A stretch of DNA of 64,000 bases from Kangiella aquimarina DSM 16071 (lineage in GTDB: Bacteria > Pseudomonadota > Gammaproteobacteria > Enterobacterales > Kangiellaceae), in contig NZ_KB893650.1 in NCBI RefSeq assembly GCF_000374105.1, positions 1,110,862 through 1,174,861 of the forward strand, written 5' to 3'. The translations under genes were made by a program, and so were the position numbers. Shown here piece by piece: positions 45,202-54,767 of this stretch. Every line of letters starts with the position of its first letter. Within the stretch, counting starts at the first letter, position 1. The notes under the pieces were generated by a model. The model had not been told where the DNA came from, did no database searches, and saw nothing but the letters and a program-made list of their open reading frames with translations.

Positions 45202-46866
45202 TCAGTTAAGGCGTTTGCCACCAACCCAGGTTTGTAGAACTTGGACATCATCAAGCTGCTCAGCCTCAACAGTAAAAACATCCTTATCGACTAAGATAAA
45301 ATCTGCTTTTTTGCTTGCTTCAAGACTACCAACCTCATCTTCCCAGAAGGCAGAATAGGCCGCATCAATAGTAAAAGCTTTCATGGTTTCAGCTCGGTCC
45401 AATTTTTCACCAGGTAACCAGCCGCCTTCAGGTTGATTCTCACTGTTTTGACGAGTTACTGCAGCATGAATACCCAGGAACGGGTTGGCCAACTCGACTG
45501 GGAAGTCTGAACCCGCAGCAATCAGCACATTATGTTCGCGCATCTTGCGCCATGCATAGGCACCTTTTAATCGCTCATTGCCAAGACGATCGCCGGCCAT
45601 ATTCATATCGCTGGTAGCATGAGTTGGCTGCATTGAAGCGATAATATTTAATTCAGCAAAGCGTGGAATATCATCAAGCGCAACAACCTGAGCATGCTCT
45701 ATACGATGACGAAGTACATTTGCAGACTGCTCTTCAGGCAGCTTGGCGAAAGCATCCAGAACCAACCGGTTAGCTGCATCACCAATGGCATGTACGTTGG
45801 CTTGAAAACCATACTGTGTAATCAAATTTAAATCTTCAGCGAGTTTCTTTTCCGTGGTCAGCAATAATCCTTTGTTATCAGGATCATCAGAGTAGGGGGC
45901 CAGCAAAGCAGCACCACGGCTGCCAAGAGCACCATCGCTGTATAATTTAACTGAGCGGAATTTTAAAAAGGGAAGTTCTACTTTGCCTAATTTCAACATG
46001 GTCTCAAGACGTGGATCGCTACCACTTAACATGCCGTAAAGACGAACAGGTATTTGCTGTTGCTTAGCCATTTCCAGCATCAGCTTATAGGTGTCGAAAT
46101 CAACACCGGCGTCGTGAACGGATGTGATACCTAATTTGAGCATATGATCAAAAGCCAGCTCCAGAGCCGTGCGCCGCTCCATTTGATTAAGCTCCGGAAT
46201 TTGGTTTTCGACCAGCTCCATTGCTGCGTCAATCAGAACACCTGTTGGCTCACCTTGTTCATCTTTAATAATTTTTCCACCGGCAGGATCTGCCGTGTCT
46301 TTCGTAATACCCGCCAGTTCCAAGGCTTTGCTGTTGGCCCAGCCAGCATGACCATCAATACGGCTAAGCCATACCGGACGTTCACTAATAAAACGATCCA
46401 GCATTTGCTTGGTCGGGAATTCTTTTTTTGCCCAAAGAACCTGGTTCCAACCACGGCCCTGAATCCAGCGTAACTCGGTATTGGCTTTGGCATAGTCTTC
46501 GATGGTTTGCAGAGTTTGTTCCAGCGAATCAATACCGCGCAAATCCACACGCATTAAATTCAGACCAAGCCCTAGAACATGACCGTGGGCATCGGTTAGA
46601 CCGGGTAGCAGCGTTGCACCTTTTCCATCAATTGAAATACTGGCTTTTGCCTGTTTGGCCAACTCATCGTGAGAGCCGTAAGCGATAACCGTATCGTTTT
46701 CGAATAACAGACTGTCGAACTCGACCAGTTCGCCATCAGCAAAGGTATAACCCTTAACATTATGAATTAGCGTAGGCAACGCCTGTACTGTTGATACGAG
46801 GTTTGAAGTAATTATCAGGGCAAAGCCCAGTATCCATTTGGTCATTCGCATATTGAAATTCGTCAA
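45202..46866 (-). CDS. Secreted amidohydrolase, YtcJ/Amidohydro_3 type
   Basis: 554 residues with a signal peptide (about 1-29, cut after VQA). Amidohydrolase fold of the COG1574 type: LLPGLTDAHGHVLGLG gives the HxH metal pair; the mid-protein IQGRGWNQVLWAKKEFPTKQMLD and SRIDGHAGWANSKALELAGI are family blocks; HAIGDAANRLVLDAF, RIEHAQVV, MQPTHATSDMNMAGDRLG and the catalytic Asp in AAGSDFPVE follow. Periplasmic. Substrate unknown. Confidence 0.88.
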   Translation of the reverse strand: MTNFNMRMTKWILGFALIITSNLVSTVQALPTLIHNVKGYTFADGELVEFDSLLFENDTVIAYGSHDELAKQAKASISIDGKGATLLPGLTDAHGHVLGLGLNLMRVDLRGIDSLEQTLQTIEDYAKANTELRWIQGRGWNQVLWAKKEFPTKQMLDRFISERPVWLSRIDGHAGWANSKALELAGITKDTADPAGGKIIKDEQGEPTGVLIDAAMELVENQIPELNQMERRTALELAFDHMLKLGITSVHDAGVDFDTYKLMLEMAKQQQIPVRLYGMLSGSDPRLETMLKLGKVELPFLKFRSVKLYSDGALGSRGAALLAPYSDDPDNKGLLLTTEKKLAEDLNLITQYGFQANVHAIGDAANRLVLDAFAKLPEEQSANVLRHRIEHAQVVALDDIPRFAELNIIASMQPTHATSDMNMAGDRLGNERLKGAYAWRKMREHNVLIAAGSDFPVELANPFLGIHAAVTRQNSENQPEGGWLPGEKLDRAETMKAFTIDAAYSAFWEDEVGSLEASKKADFILVDKDVFTVEAEQLDDVQVLQTWVGGKRLN

Positions 46867-47018
46867 TCAATTAGGGTAGTAGCACTTTAGTCTATTTTGA
46901 GAACCTGATAAAGCTCTATGAATAGAGGGCAAAAATGCTGTCGCAAAAAGTTCACCTTAGTGTCGTGGGTCTGTCATTGCCAGTTGCTATAAATATGCTG
47001 AGAAAAAAGAGGTGAATT

Positions 47019-48218
47019 ATGCTAAAGCAAACAACGGTTATAAAAGAGCAGAAAATCAAACTGCACAGTAAGATTGAATTGAATTATCAGTCGATTATGC
47101 TCGAACTGGCGCAAAACCTGATACGAAAGCCCTCCATTACTCCTTCTGACCAAGGGTGTTGCGATCTGATTGGTGAGCGCTTGCAGGCTATCGGTTTCAA
47201 GTTAGAGTTTATGAATCAAAACAGTGTTTCCAATCTCTGGGCAAAAAGAGGCAGTGGTCATCCGGTGGTGGTGTTTGCAGGGCATACTGATGTTGTACCC
47301 CCTGGCCAAAACGCTAAGTGGGAAACGCCAGCTTTTATACCAGTTATTAAAGATGGGTTTCTGCATGGACGTGGCGCGTCGGACATGAAAGGTAGTCTTG
47401 CCGCCATGGTGGTGGCCGTAGAGCAGTTTGTGGCGATGTATCCAGAACATCATGGCGCTATTGGTTTTATGCTGACCAGTGACGAAGAAGGCATCGCTGT
47501 TGAAGGAACCAGGCATATTGTTGATAACCTGCTGGAACGCAATGAAAAAATCGATTGCGCGATTGTAGGAGAGCCCACCACTGAGAGATTGCTTGGAGAT
47601 TCGATTCGTATCGGGCGGCGTGGTTCGATTAATTGCAAAATCACCTTACATGGCAAACAAGGACATGTTGGCTATCCCGAGCAATTGATTAATCCTATCC
47701 ACAAATCATCGCGACTGATTCATAAGCTTTCGTCCAAGCGTTGGGATATGCCTAGTCGCTATTTCCCATCAACCAGTTGCCAGCTGGTAAAGGTCCATTC
47801 CGAAAGTGGCGCCATGAATGTAACGCCTGCGGATTTGGAGCTTTGGTTTAATTTTCGATATTCGCCCAGAAACAGTTTTGAAAAAATCAAAGCTTATGTT
47901 GAGAAGAAAATAATCAAATATGGACTTAAATCAGACATTGAATGGGATCATGAAGCTGAGCCATATTTAACCAAGCGCGGTTCATTGCGCAAATGTGTTC
48001 AGTCGGTGATTCAAAAGCAATGTGGCATTAAACCAAAGTTAACTACTGGTGGTGGCATTTCCGATGGTCGTTTTATCAAACAAATTGCCAGGCAGGTTAT
48101 AGAACTTGGACCCAGCAATAAAACTATTCACCAGGCCAACGAAAGAGTTAGCATAGAAGAGCTTGATCAGTTGCGTCAGCTGTATTTCAAACTACTAGAA
48201 AACCTGCTGCTTAAGTAG
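47019..48218 (+). CDS. dapE: Succinyl-diaminopimelate desuccinylase
   Basis: 399 residues from ATG 47019, which has AGAGGTG seven bases upstream; the family-typical start would be ATG 47097 (MLELAQNLIRKPSITP), which has no ribosome site, so a 26-residue basic N-terminal extension is likely real. Di-zinc peptidase fold: GHTDVVPPGQ, GRGASDMKGSLAAM, TSDEEG, GEPTT, and the late His in KTIHQANERVS. Releases succinate from N-succinyl-LL-DAP in lysine and peptidoglycan precursor synthesis. It stands alone, divergent from the amidohydrolase. Confidence 0.93.
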   Translation: MLKQTTVIKEQKIKLHSKIELNYQSIMLELAQNLIRKPSITPSDQGCCDLIGERLQAIGFKLEFMNQNSVSNLWAKRGSGHPVVVFAGHTDVVPPGQNAKWETPAFIPVIKDGFLHGRGASDMKGSLAAMVVAVEQFVAMYPEHHGAIGFMLTSDEEGIAVEGTRHIVDNLLERNEKIDCAIVGEPTTERLLGDSIRIGRRGSINCKITLHGKQGHVGYPEQLINPIHKSSRLIHKLSSKRWDMPSRYFPSTSCQLVKVHSESGAMNVTPADLELWFNFRYSPRNSFEKIKAYVEKKIIKYGLKSDIEWDHEAEPYLTKRGSLRKCVQSVIQKQCGIKPKLTTGGGISDGRFIKQIARQVIELGPSNKTIHQANERVSIEELDQLRQLYFKLLENLLLK

Positions 48219-48258
48219 CAGCAGGGCGGGAATTTATTTAAAGTGAAGTGTTGCCCGA

Positions 48259-49956
48259 CTAATCGATGTATCGTTTACGTTTCTTGTCTTTTAATTTAAG
48301 CAGGTCAATCCACACCACACTATCAATACAGTCGCCAAAAGCAGGGTCCGAACCAAAGTCATGAAACTCGACACCGCCTTCAATACACAAATCGCTGTAT
48401 TGTTTGAAGAGTGTTGGAACGCTGCATCCTAGTTTTGCGAGTTCTGACTTTAATACTGAAAAGGCTTCCTTTTCATCAAGGTGATTAAACAGCTTTTCAA
48501 GCTTGGCTTTCTGAACGGGTTTGATCCGGTAGGCATTAAAGGAGCGCGCCAATAATAAAGGAGCACCGTAAAACTTCTGGTAGAAATATATGATCAGATC
48601 TTTGGCAAAAGTGGGGTAATCATTGCTTAGACTGATGGAGCCGAAAAGATATCGCACATGAGGATTTTCCCGCAGATAGGCACCAATTCCAAACCATAAA
48701 TAGTCAAGACTTCGTTTGCCCCAGTAATGCGGTTGGACAAAACTTCTACCAAGCTCCATGGCCATTGGGAACTTCTGTCGCAGCTGGTCTTCATATCCAA
48801 ACAGGGTTTCAGAATAAAGCTCCTGATCCTCTTGGAACTTGCTGATATCGGCGATTCGATAGCTGCCGACAATTTCTAAATTCTGTTCATCCCAAAGCAC
48901 AATATGCTTGTAGTAGTAATCGAACTTGTCGATATCACGGCGATTGCCTGTGCCTTCGCCCACTTTCCGAAAGGCTACTTCTCGAAGGCGACCAATTTCG
49001 CGTAGTAATACTGAATCAATGGTATTTTCAAGTAGATAAATCTTTTTATTATCATGAGTCTGACCAATTAAGCGGCAACGGCTGAGTTCTTCTTTGAGTA
49101 GCTGCTTTTTTTCAGGGTGAGCAATCGACTGTTCTGTTTCAAACAGTTCGCTTTTGTTTTTTTTCAATCCGTAAAGATGTTCCTTAAACCGCAAAATACT
49201 ATCCTTGCTGGCAGGTGACATGCCGCTGAATGAAGCAAAAGGAATCAGATTGCCTACTTTTATGGGTAGCGTCAGTGAGACATTTTTGAACATTTCACGA
49301 ACCAGTAGTAGAGCACTGACCGGTTTGGCAATCAGTGATAAGCCATAAAAGAACTTGGAGTTCTTACCGCCCACATGAATCGGTAACACTGGCGCTTTTG
49401 CATGCTTTGCCATGCGCAAGAAACCCGAGTGCCACTTACCATCGCGCACGCCCTTAACAGAAAGGCGCGATACCTCACCTGCCGGAAAGAAAATCACTGC
49501 CTGCTCATCATCTAATGCCTGATGGAGCTGCTGGATTTTGTAGCGGCTATTTTGACCGATGAGATTATTGACGCCTAAAAAGAAGGGGCGCAGTGGTGTC
49601 ATTGACCCTAACAGTTCGTTAACCACGATTTTCACATCCTTGCGTACCGAATGCACTAAAGCTAGTAACGCGAGCCCATCCAATGAGCCCAACGGGTGGT
49701 TGGCAATGATCACCACGCGCCCGGACACGGGGATATTTTCTAATGATGAATTGCTGACGGTATAACTTAACCCCAGGTGTTCATTGACCTTTTCCAGAAA
49801 GTCGCTGTGGGACAGGTGTTGGTGCTGTTCAATGAAGTGATTGATTTCTTGCTGATGAAATAATTTGGCAATGAGATTCGATATTCCCGACTTGATACGC
49901 GGTGACTTGTCCAGTTGGGGTAGCAATTGCTCGACCAGGTTTTTGCTGTCAATCAT
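48259..49956 (-). CDS. Two-domain acyltransferase, OlsF-like (LPLAT plus GNAT)
   Basis: 565 residues. The N-terminal half (about 70-260) is a lysophospholipid acyltransferase domain: IIANHPLGSLDGLAL with the catalytic His, and IFFPAGEVSRLSVKGVRDG as the block binding the glycerophosphate-like group. The C-terminal half (about 300-510) is a hemolysin-type GNAT N-acyltransferase: RLREVAFRKVGEGTGNRRDIDKFDYYYKHIVLWD and GRSFVQPHYWGKRSLDYLWFGIGAYL. This order matches OlsF, which makes ornithine lipids in one polypeptide. Product not proved; glycine or glutamine lipids are other options. Confidence 0.78.
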   Translation of the reverse strand: MIDSKNLVEQLLPQLDKSPRIKSGISNLIAKLFHQQEINHFIEQHQHLSHSDFLEKVNEHLGLSYTVSNSSLENIPVSGRVVIIANHPLGSLDGLALLALVHSVRKDVKIVVNELLGSMTPLRPFFLGVNNLIGQNSRYKIQQLHQALDDEQAVIFFPAGEVSRLSVKGVRDGKWHSGFLRMAKHAKAPVLPIHVGGKNSKFFYGLSLIAKPVSALLLVREMFKNVSLTLPIKVGNLIPFASFSGMSPASKDSILRFKEHLYGLKKNKSELFETEQSIAHPEKKQLLKEELSRCRLIGQTHDNKKIYLLENTIDSVLLREIGRLREVAFRKVGEGTGNRRDIDKFDYYYKHIVLWDEQNLEIVGSYRIADISKFQEDQELYSETLFGYEDQLRQKFPMAMELGRSFVQPHYWGKRSLDYLWFGIGAYLRENPHVRYLFGSISLSNDYPTFAKDLIIYFYQKFYGAPLLLARSFNAYRIKPVQKAKLEKLFNHLDEKEAFSVLKSELAKLGCSVPTLFKQYSDLCIEGGVEFHDFGSDPAFGDCIDSVVWIDLLKLKDKKRKRYID

Positions 49957-50141
49957 AAGTGTTCACTCCAGGATGACTTACTTGTGATGATGGTGCTGTT
50001 GGTATGTACTTTTTCATGTTGTCTATTTTTTCAGCGCAAAGTGACAGCGGCGTAGCAGAGATTAGAAACTTTTATGACAGACCAGTCCTTAGTCAGATGT
50101 CGCTAACTGGGTTAAAATTCAGCAATTCAGGGGCTTCCAGC

Positions 50142-50170
50142 TTGCTACTCGGCAAGCTGTGGCGTACCAT
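50142..50170 (+). promoter_or_regulatory. Possible aspS promoter
   Basis: TTGCTA (50142-50147), 17 bases, TACCAT (50165-50170), 61 bases ahead of the aspS ATG. The -35 is within the stem AGCTTGC / GCAAGCT. Confidence 0.4.
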
Positions 50171-50230
50171 ACTGCGTTTTTTCGGGGTTTTTCCCTTCTT
50201 AAATAATTCAGGTTTCAGGCAGAAATACCT

Positions 50231-52003
50231 ATGACAAGCAAAATGCGAAGCCATTACTGTGGCGAACTATCAAAAAATGAAGTAAATCAATTGGTTACAT
50301 TGTCAGGCTGGGTGCATCGCCGTCGTGATCTCGGAGGTCTTATATTCCTTCAGGTTCGTGACCGCAGTGGTTTGATACAGGTCGTGATTGATCCTGACTT
50401 TAAAGAGTTGTTTGCTACCGCAGAGCAGCTTCGTAATGAGTTTGTGATTCAGGTGAAAGGGCAGGTGCGTGCTCGCCCTGAGGAAATGGTCAATAAAAAC
50501 ATGACCACTGGCGAGATTGAGGTGTTAGCTCAGGAGCTAACTATCCTGAATAAGGCTCAACCACCAGCAATTCCAATTGATGAGAATCTTGAAGCTTCTG
50601 AAGAACAACGCCTGAAATACCGTTACCTTGATTTGCGTCGTCCTGAAATGGCGCAGAATCTAATCTTCCGTCATAAAGTAACCAGTGCAATGCGCCGCTT
50701 TATGGACGAGCATGGTTTTATTGATGTGGAAACACCAATTTTAACCAAAGCTACCCCAGAAGGTGCGCGTGACTATCTGGTTCCAAGTCGTGTCCATAAA
50801 GGTTCATTCTACGCATTGCCGCAATCGCCTCAGCTGTTTAAGCAGTTGTTGATGATGTCAGGCTTTGACCGTTACTATCAAATCGTTAAATGCTTCCGTG
50901 ATGAAGACTTACGTGCCGATCGCCAGCCTGAATTCACACAGCTGGATATTGAGACTTCTTTTCTCGATCAGGAAGAAGTGATGGAGCTGATGGAAGGCCT
51001 AATCCGTCACTTATTTAAAGATCTCAAAAATATTGAGCTGCCAACATTTCCTCGTATGAGCTATGCCGAAGCGATGGAGCGTTATGGTTCGGATAAGCCA
51101 GATTTGCGTACCGATATGGAGTTGGTCACCGTTGATGACATTGTAAAAGATGTCGAGTTTAAAGTGTTCGCAGGTCCAGCTAACGACGAACAAAGCCGTG
51201 TTGCTGCTTTAAGAGTTCCAGGTGGTGCACAGCTGAGCCGCAAACAGATTGACGAATACACCAATTACGTGGGCATTTATGGCGCTAAAGGTTTGGCCTG
51301 GATGAAGATCAATGGTCAAGGTGCTGAAAACCTGCAAAGCCCAATTCTGAAATTTCTGGGTGATGACAAGGCATTAGCCATCGTTGAACAAGTTGGGGCG
51401 CAGGAAGGTGACATTATCTTCTTCGGCTCGGATAGCAAGCGTGTGGTTGCTGATGCTATGGGGGCATTGCGATTAAAAGTTGCAGCTGACCTTGAGCTGA
51501 TTCGCGATGAGTGGAAACCATTGTGGGTTGTGGACTTCCCAATGTTCGAAGAAATCGATGGTGAAATTCATGCCTTGCACCATCCGTTCACCGCTCCAAA
51601 AGAAAACGATGCAGCAGCCGTAAAAGCAAACCCAACCGAGACTCTGTCAAAAGCGTATGACATGGTTCTGAACGGTAGCGAAGTCGGCGGTGGTTCGATT
51701 CGTATTCACAACCAGGATATGCAGGAAACGGTTTTCGATATTCTAGGTATTGACGAGACTGAACAGAAAGAAAAGTTTGGCTTCTTATTGGATGCACTAA
51801 AATTTGGCTGTCCTCCACACGGTGGTTTGGCTTTTGGTTTAGACCGCTTGGTTATGTTGATGGTTGGCGCAGACTCCATTCGCGATGTTATTGCCTTCCC
51901 GAAAACGACTACAGCAAGTTGTCCTTTAACCCAGGCGCCAAGCATCGTTGAAGAGAAGCAGCTGGATGAGCTGGGCATTCAGGTTAAGAAGAAAGAACAG
52001 TAA
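50231..52003 (+). CDS. aspS: Aspartyl-tRNA synthetase
   Basis: 590 residues, bacterial form. N-terminal OB-fold anticodon domain ([26 protein letters not shown]), class II motif 1 in [31 protein letters not shown], motif 2 in [24 protein letters not shown], the bacterial GAD insertion (about 290-420), and motif 3 in [15 protein letters not shown]. Order aspS-yebC-ruvC is standard in gammaproteobacteria. Confidence 0.98.
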   Translation: MTSKMRSHYCGELSKNEVNQLVTLSGWVHRRRDLGGLIFLQVRDRSGLIQVVIDPDFKELFATAEQLRNEFVIQVKGQVRARPEEMVNKNMTTGEIEVLAQELTILNKAQPPAIPIDENLEASEEQRLKYRYLDLRRPEMAQNLIFRHKVTSAMRRFMDEHGFIDVETPILTKATPEGARDYLVPSRVHKGSFYALPQSPQLFKQLLMMSGFDRYYQIVKCFRDEDLRADRQPEFTQLDIETSFLDQEEVMELMEGLIRHLFKDLKNIELPTFPRMSYAEAMERYGSDKPDLRTDMELVTVDDIVKDVEFKVFAGPANDEQSRVAALRVPGGAQLSRKQIDEYTNYVGIYGAKGLAWMKINGQGAENLQSPILKFLGDDKALAIVEQVGAQEGDIIFFGSDSKRVVADAMGALRLKVAADLELIRDEWKPLWVVDFPMFEEIDGEIHALHHPFTAPKENDAAAVKANPTETLSKAYDMVLNGSEVGGGSIRIHNQDMQETVFDILGIDETEQKEKFGFLLDALKFGCPPHGGLAFGLDRLVMLMVGADSIRDVIAFPKTTTASCPLTQAPSIVEEKQLDELGIQVKKKEQ

Positions 52004-52028
52004 TCATTAAATTTTAGCTCAAGGTTAA

Positions 52029-52214
52029 GAACGCTTTGGGCTAAACAATTTCAAGAAGTTTGTAAAAGATTAAAATCTGTAAAAGAAGGATTAGACGAAA
52101 CTCTAACGCGACAAATTGAAATTTTTAGCGGAGCGTAAAAAATTCAGCTCCGAAGTTACAGAAAGTTAAAGTATAGGCTTGAAGATAAGAGAACGCTTTG
52201 AGCTAAGCAATTTC
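52029..52214. repeat. Imperfect direct repeat in the aspS-yebC gap
   Basis: The 24-base unit beginning GAACGCTTTG occurs at 52029-52052 and 52191-52214 with two mismatches, 162 bases apart, and the bases just upstream are loosely similar. A hairpin CGGAGC / GCTCCG lies between (52129-52152). The 320-base stretch 52004-52323 holds no supportable gene. Confidence 0.65.
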
Positions 52215-52323
52215 GCGGCATAAAGTTTGAAAGAGTGAGGCGTTTATATTTCATAAATAACGAACTCGATCAAACTTTATAACAATGAAACTGCGACGAT
52301 CAAAAGTTCGAGAGGAGTGCAAA

Positions 52324-53067
52324 ATGGCTGGTCACAGTAAATGGGCAAACATCAAACACCGCAAAGCAGCACAAGATGCCAAGCGCGGGAAAATCTTTAC
52401 CAAAATCATTCGTGAGTTAGTCGTTGCTGCGAAAGAAGGCGGTGGCGATCCCAATGATAACCCAAGACTAAGAGCCGCCATGGATAAAGCGCTTGGCGCT
52501 AACATGAAAAAAGATACCATCGAGAAAGCGATCGATCGTGGTACCGGTAATGCAGAAGGTGACAACTACGAAGAGTTAACCTACGAAGGTTATGGTCCGG
52601 GCGGGGTTGCGATTCTGGTTGAATGCATGACCGATAATAAAAATCGTACTGTCGGTGAAGTAAGACATGCCTTTACCAAACACGGAGGCAATCTAGGTAC
52701 CAATGGCTCGGTTGCTTATCTTTTCGAAAAAAAAGGTCAGTTTGTTTTTGGCGATAACGTTGAAGAAGAAGCGTTAATGGAAGCGGCACTAGAAGCTGGC
52801 GCAGAAGATTTTATCGCCCATGATGATGGTTCATTTGAAATTCTGACGACGCCAGAAGACTTTATGGATATCAAGGAAGCCCTGGTGAAAGCTGGTTTTG
52901 AGCCAGAAAATGCAGAAGTATCCATGTTGCCATCAACACAGGCAGAGCTTACTGTAGACGATGGCGCTAAAGTTATTCGTTTAGTAGACCGTCTTGAAGA
53001 GCTAGATGATACGCAGAATGTCTATACGAACGCGGATATACCTTCTGAATCCTACGACCTCGTCTAG
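52324..53067 (+). CDS. yebC: YebC/PmpR family regulatory protein
   Basis: 247 residues from ATG 52324 ([22 protein letters not shown]), with GAGAGGAG upstream; an in-frame ATG at 52285 would add 13 atypical residues. Family blocks: [55 protein letters not shown], and [15 protein letters not shown]1-type fold. It has been described as a transcriptional regulator and, more recently, as a factor easing ribosome stalling. Next to ruvC as usual. Confidence 0.95.
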   Translation: MAGHSKWANIKHRKAAQDAKRGKIFTKIIRELVVAAKEGGGDPNDNPRLRAAMDKALGANMKKDTIEKAIDRGTGNAEGDNYEELTYEGYGPGGVAILVECMTDNKNRTVGEVRHAFTKHGGNLGTNGSVAYLFEKKGQFVFGDNVEEEALMEAALEAGAEDFIAHDDGSFEILTTPEDFMDIKEALVKAGFEPENAEVSMLPSTQAELTVDDGAKVIRLVDRLEELDDTQNVYTNADIPSESYDLV

Positions 53068-53082
53068 AAATGCTTATACTCG

Positions 53083-53455
53083 GTGAGGCTTTGTTAAAAG
53101 AATAATAAAAGCTTGTCATTCACTATATGTGAACTCCGCGCTTTGATAATTCTTTTGCCGCGCCTCACCTTCGTCTAAATCATTTCTATTGTTTTTTTAC
53201 TTCGACGATACTTCGTTAAACCGGCAGTGAAATATTACTCATTTACTGTTTGTAAAATCCTGATTTTTCACTGCCAGTCTGCCTCGTATCGTCTTCGTCT
53301 TGAACACCTCTAATTGTAGAGCGATAAATTGAATAAGGTTTTGTTGATTCTTTTGTAGGGGCGATTCATGAATCGCCCGTACTAAAACCTGTGAACGCCT
53401 CTCTTTTATTGTGCTTTCGCCGCGCCTCACCTTCATCTTCATCTAAATCATCTCT
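53083..53455. repeat. Nested inverted and direct repeats between yebC and ruvC
   Basis: The 550-base gap has no supportable gene but is full of symmetry. IR1: GTGAGGC 53083-53089 with GCCTCAC 53162-53168, with further pairing inward. IR2: GACGATAC 53204-53211 with GTATCGTC 53286-53293, and GGCAGTGAAA 53223-53232 with TTTCACTGCC 53266-53275. IR3: AGGTTTT 53336-53342 with AAAACCT 53384-53390 around a perfect 20-base palindrome. A direct repeat GCCGCGCCTCACC is at 53157-53169 and 53419-53431, followed by similar CTAAATCAT sequence. Looks like non-autonomous palindromic elements inserted in or beside one another. Confidence 0.7.
53359..53378. repeat. Perfect 20-base palindrome
   Basis: GGGCGATTCATGAATCGCCC, flanked by GTAG and GTAC. 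Core of IR3 in the yebC-ruvC gap. Similar palindromes are known as dispersed repeats in several bacterial groups (from memory). Confidence 0.85.
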
Positions 53456-53617
53456 GTTATTTTTCGATCTTTCCTTACGACTTTCAGTTTATCAGAGCCT
53501 AGGGGCAGATTCCCCATTCGTAAAGAATGTCTCTTTCCTATCACCTTGACCATTGCCACTAGAAAAAGTCTAATAGGCGATTGAGTATAAGAATCTATTT
53601 ATCGGTTTGGAGCATTA

Positions 53618-54148
53618 ATGCCTATTATCCTTGGAATTGACCCGGGCTCACGCCTGACTGGCTTCGGTATTATCGAAGTAGGCGGTCAAATTCCTGCCAA
53701 TCGCCCGCGTTATATTACCAGCGGCTGTATACGGATTAAGGATGAAACGCTCGATTTAAAGCTTAAACAGATTTTTGATAGTGTGTGTGAGTTGATTCAG
53801 GAGTTTAAGCCTGATGAGTTTGCTATCGAGTCAGTTTTTTTGTCCAAGAATGCTGACTCAGCCTTGAAATTAGGTCAGGCTCGTGGCGCAGCAATTGTTG
53901 CTGCCAGTCATTATGCCTTGCCTGTTTCCGAGTACCCGGCCAGAAAAGTGAAGCAATCAGTGGTGGGAACGGGTGGTGCCGATAAAACTCAGGTTCAGCA
54001 CATGGTCAAAACATTATTAAAACTCCCAACCAGCCCTCAGGCCGATGCGGCCGATGCTTTGGCGGTGGCTTTATGCCATGCCAACACCACTCAGGGGCTG
54101 GCTCAGTTGAAGGGGGTTAAGACGATAACCAGAGGACGTTTACGTTGA
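53618..54148 (+). CDS. ruvC: Holliday junction resolvase RuvC
   Basis: 176 residues. Cuts Holliday junctions symmetrically as a dimer. The acidic catalytic residues are in [14 protein letters not shown] (Asp8), [12 protein letters not shown] and the C-terminal [17 protein letters not shown] 53618 follows TTTGGAGC. Its TGA overlaps the ruvA start. The DNA-binding helix region [19 protein letters not shown] is intact. Confidence 0.98.
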   Translation: MPIILGIDPGSRLTGFGIIEVGGQIPANRPRYITSGCIRIKDETLDLKLKQIFDSVCELIQEFKPDEFAIESVFLSKNADSALKLGQARGAAIVAASHYALPVSEYPARKVKQSVVGTGGADKTQVQHMVKTLLKLPTSPQADAADALAVALCHANTTQGLAQLKGVKTITRGRLR

Positions 54149-54762
54149 TCGGTAGAATACGCGGTACATTAATCGAAAAAATCCCTCCTTTTGTCATCAT
54201 TGAAACCAGTGCCGGGGTCGGCTATGAAATTCAGGTGCCAATGACAACCTTTTATCAGCTACCAGAAGAAGGTGAGCAGGCTATCCTGTCTACTCACATG
54301 TCCATTTCAGAAAATTTACATGCGCTATATGGCTTCATCAGCACTAAAGACCGAGCATTATTTCGCGAGCTGATAAAAGTAAATGGTGTTGGTCCAAAGT
54401 TGGCTTTGGGTATTTTGTCTGGCATGGAGTCTGATGAGTTTGTGATGACGGTACATGATGGTAATGTGGATAGGTTAGTGAAACTACCTGGCGTGGGTAA
54501 GAAAACCGCCGAACGTCTTTTAGTTGAAATGTCTGATCGCCTCAAAGACTGGTCAATTAGTGCCGGACTTTCATCCAGCAAACCATCTGAAACGACCATT
54601 CCGGCTGGCGCTAAAACGGATGCTTCACAGGAAGCTGTCAGCGCCTTGATTGCCTTGGGTTATAAACCTCAAATCGCCAGCAAGGCAGTCGCGCAGGTGG
54701 CTCACGATGATGCCAAGAGCGAAGAGTTAATTCGCTTGGCTTTGAGACAATTAGCGGGTTAG
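54145..54762 (+). CDS. ruvA: Holliday junction branch migration protein RuvA
   Basis: 205 residues. Tetrameric junction-binding subunit that loads the RuvB motor. Starts at TTG 54145, overlapping the ruvC TGA (TTGA). Domain I OB fold ([30 protein letters not shown]), domain II helix-hairpin-helix pairs ([38 protein letters not shown]), a flexible Ser/Pro linker, and domain III ([17 protein letters not shown]) that contacts RuvB. The expected next gene, ruvB, is absent; a Sel1-repeat gene follows after 5 bases. Confidence 0.97.
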   Translation: MIGRIRGTLIEKIPPFVIIETSAGVGYEIQVPMTTFYQLPEEGEQAILSTHMSISENLHALYGFISTKDRALFRELIKVNGVGPKLALGILSGMESDEFVMTVHDGNVDRLVKLPGVGKKTAERLLVEMSDRLKDWSISAGLSSSKPSETTIPAGAKTDASQEAVSALIALGYKPQIASKAVAQVAHDDAKSEELIRLALRQLAG

Positions 54763-54767
54763 TGTAA

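Noticed and set aside
50004-50234. 76-codon plus-strand open frame before aspS
   Set aside because: Overlaps the likely aspS promoter and start; no good ribosome site; composition unlike protein.
53239-53442. 67-codon minus-strand open frame in the yebC-ruvC gap
   Set aside because: Lies wholly in inverted repeats; its codons are the palindrome arms read through.
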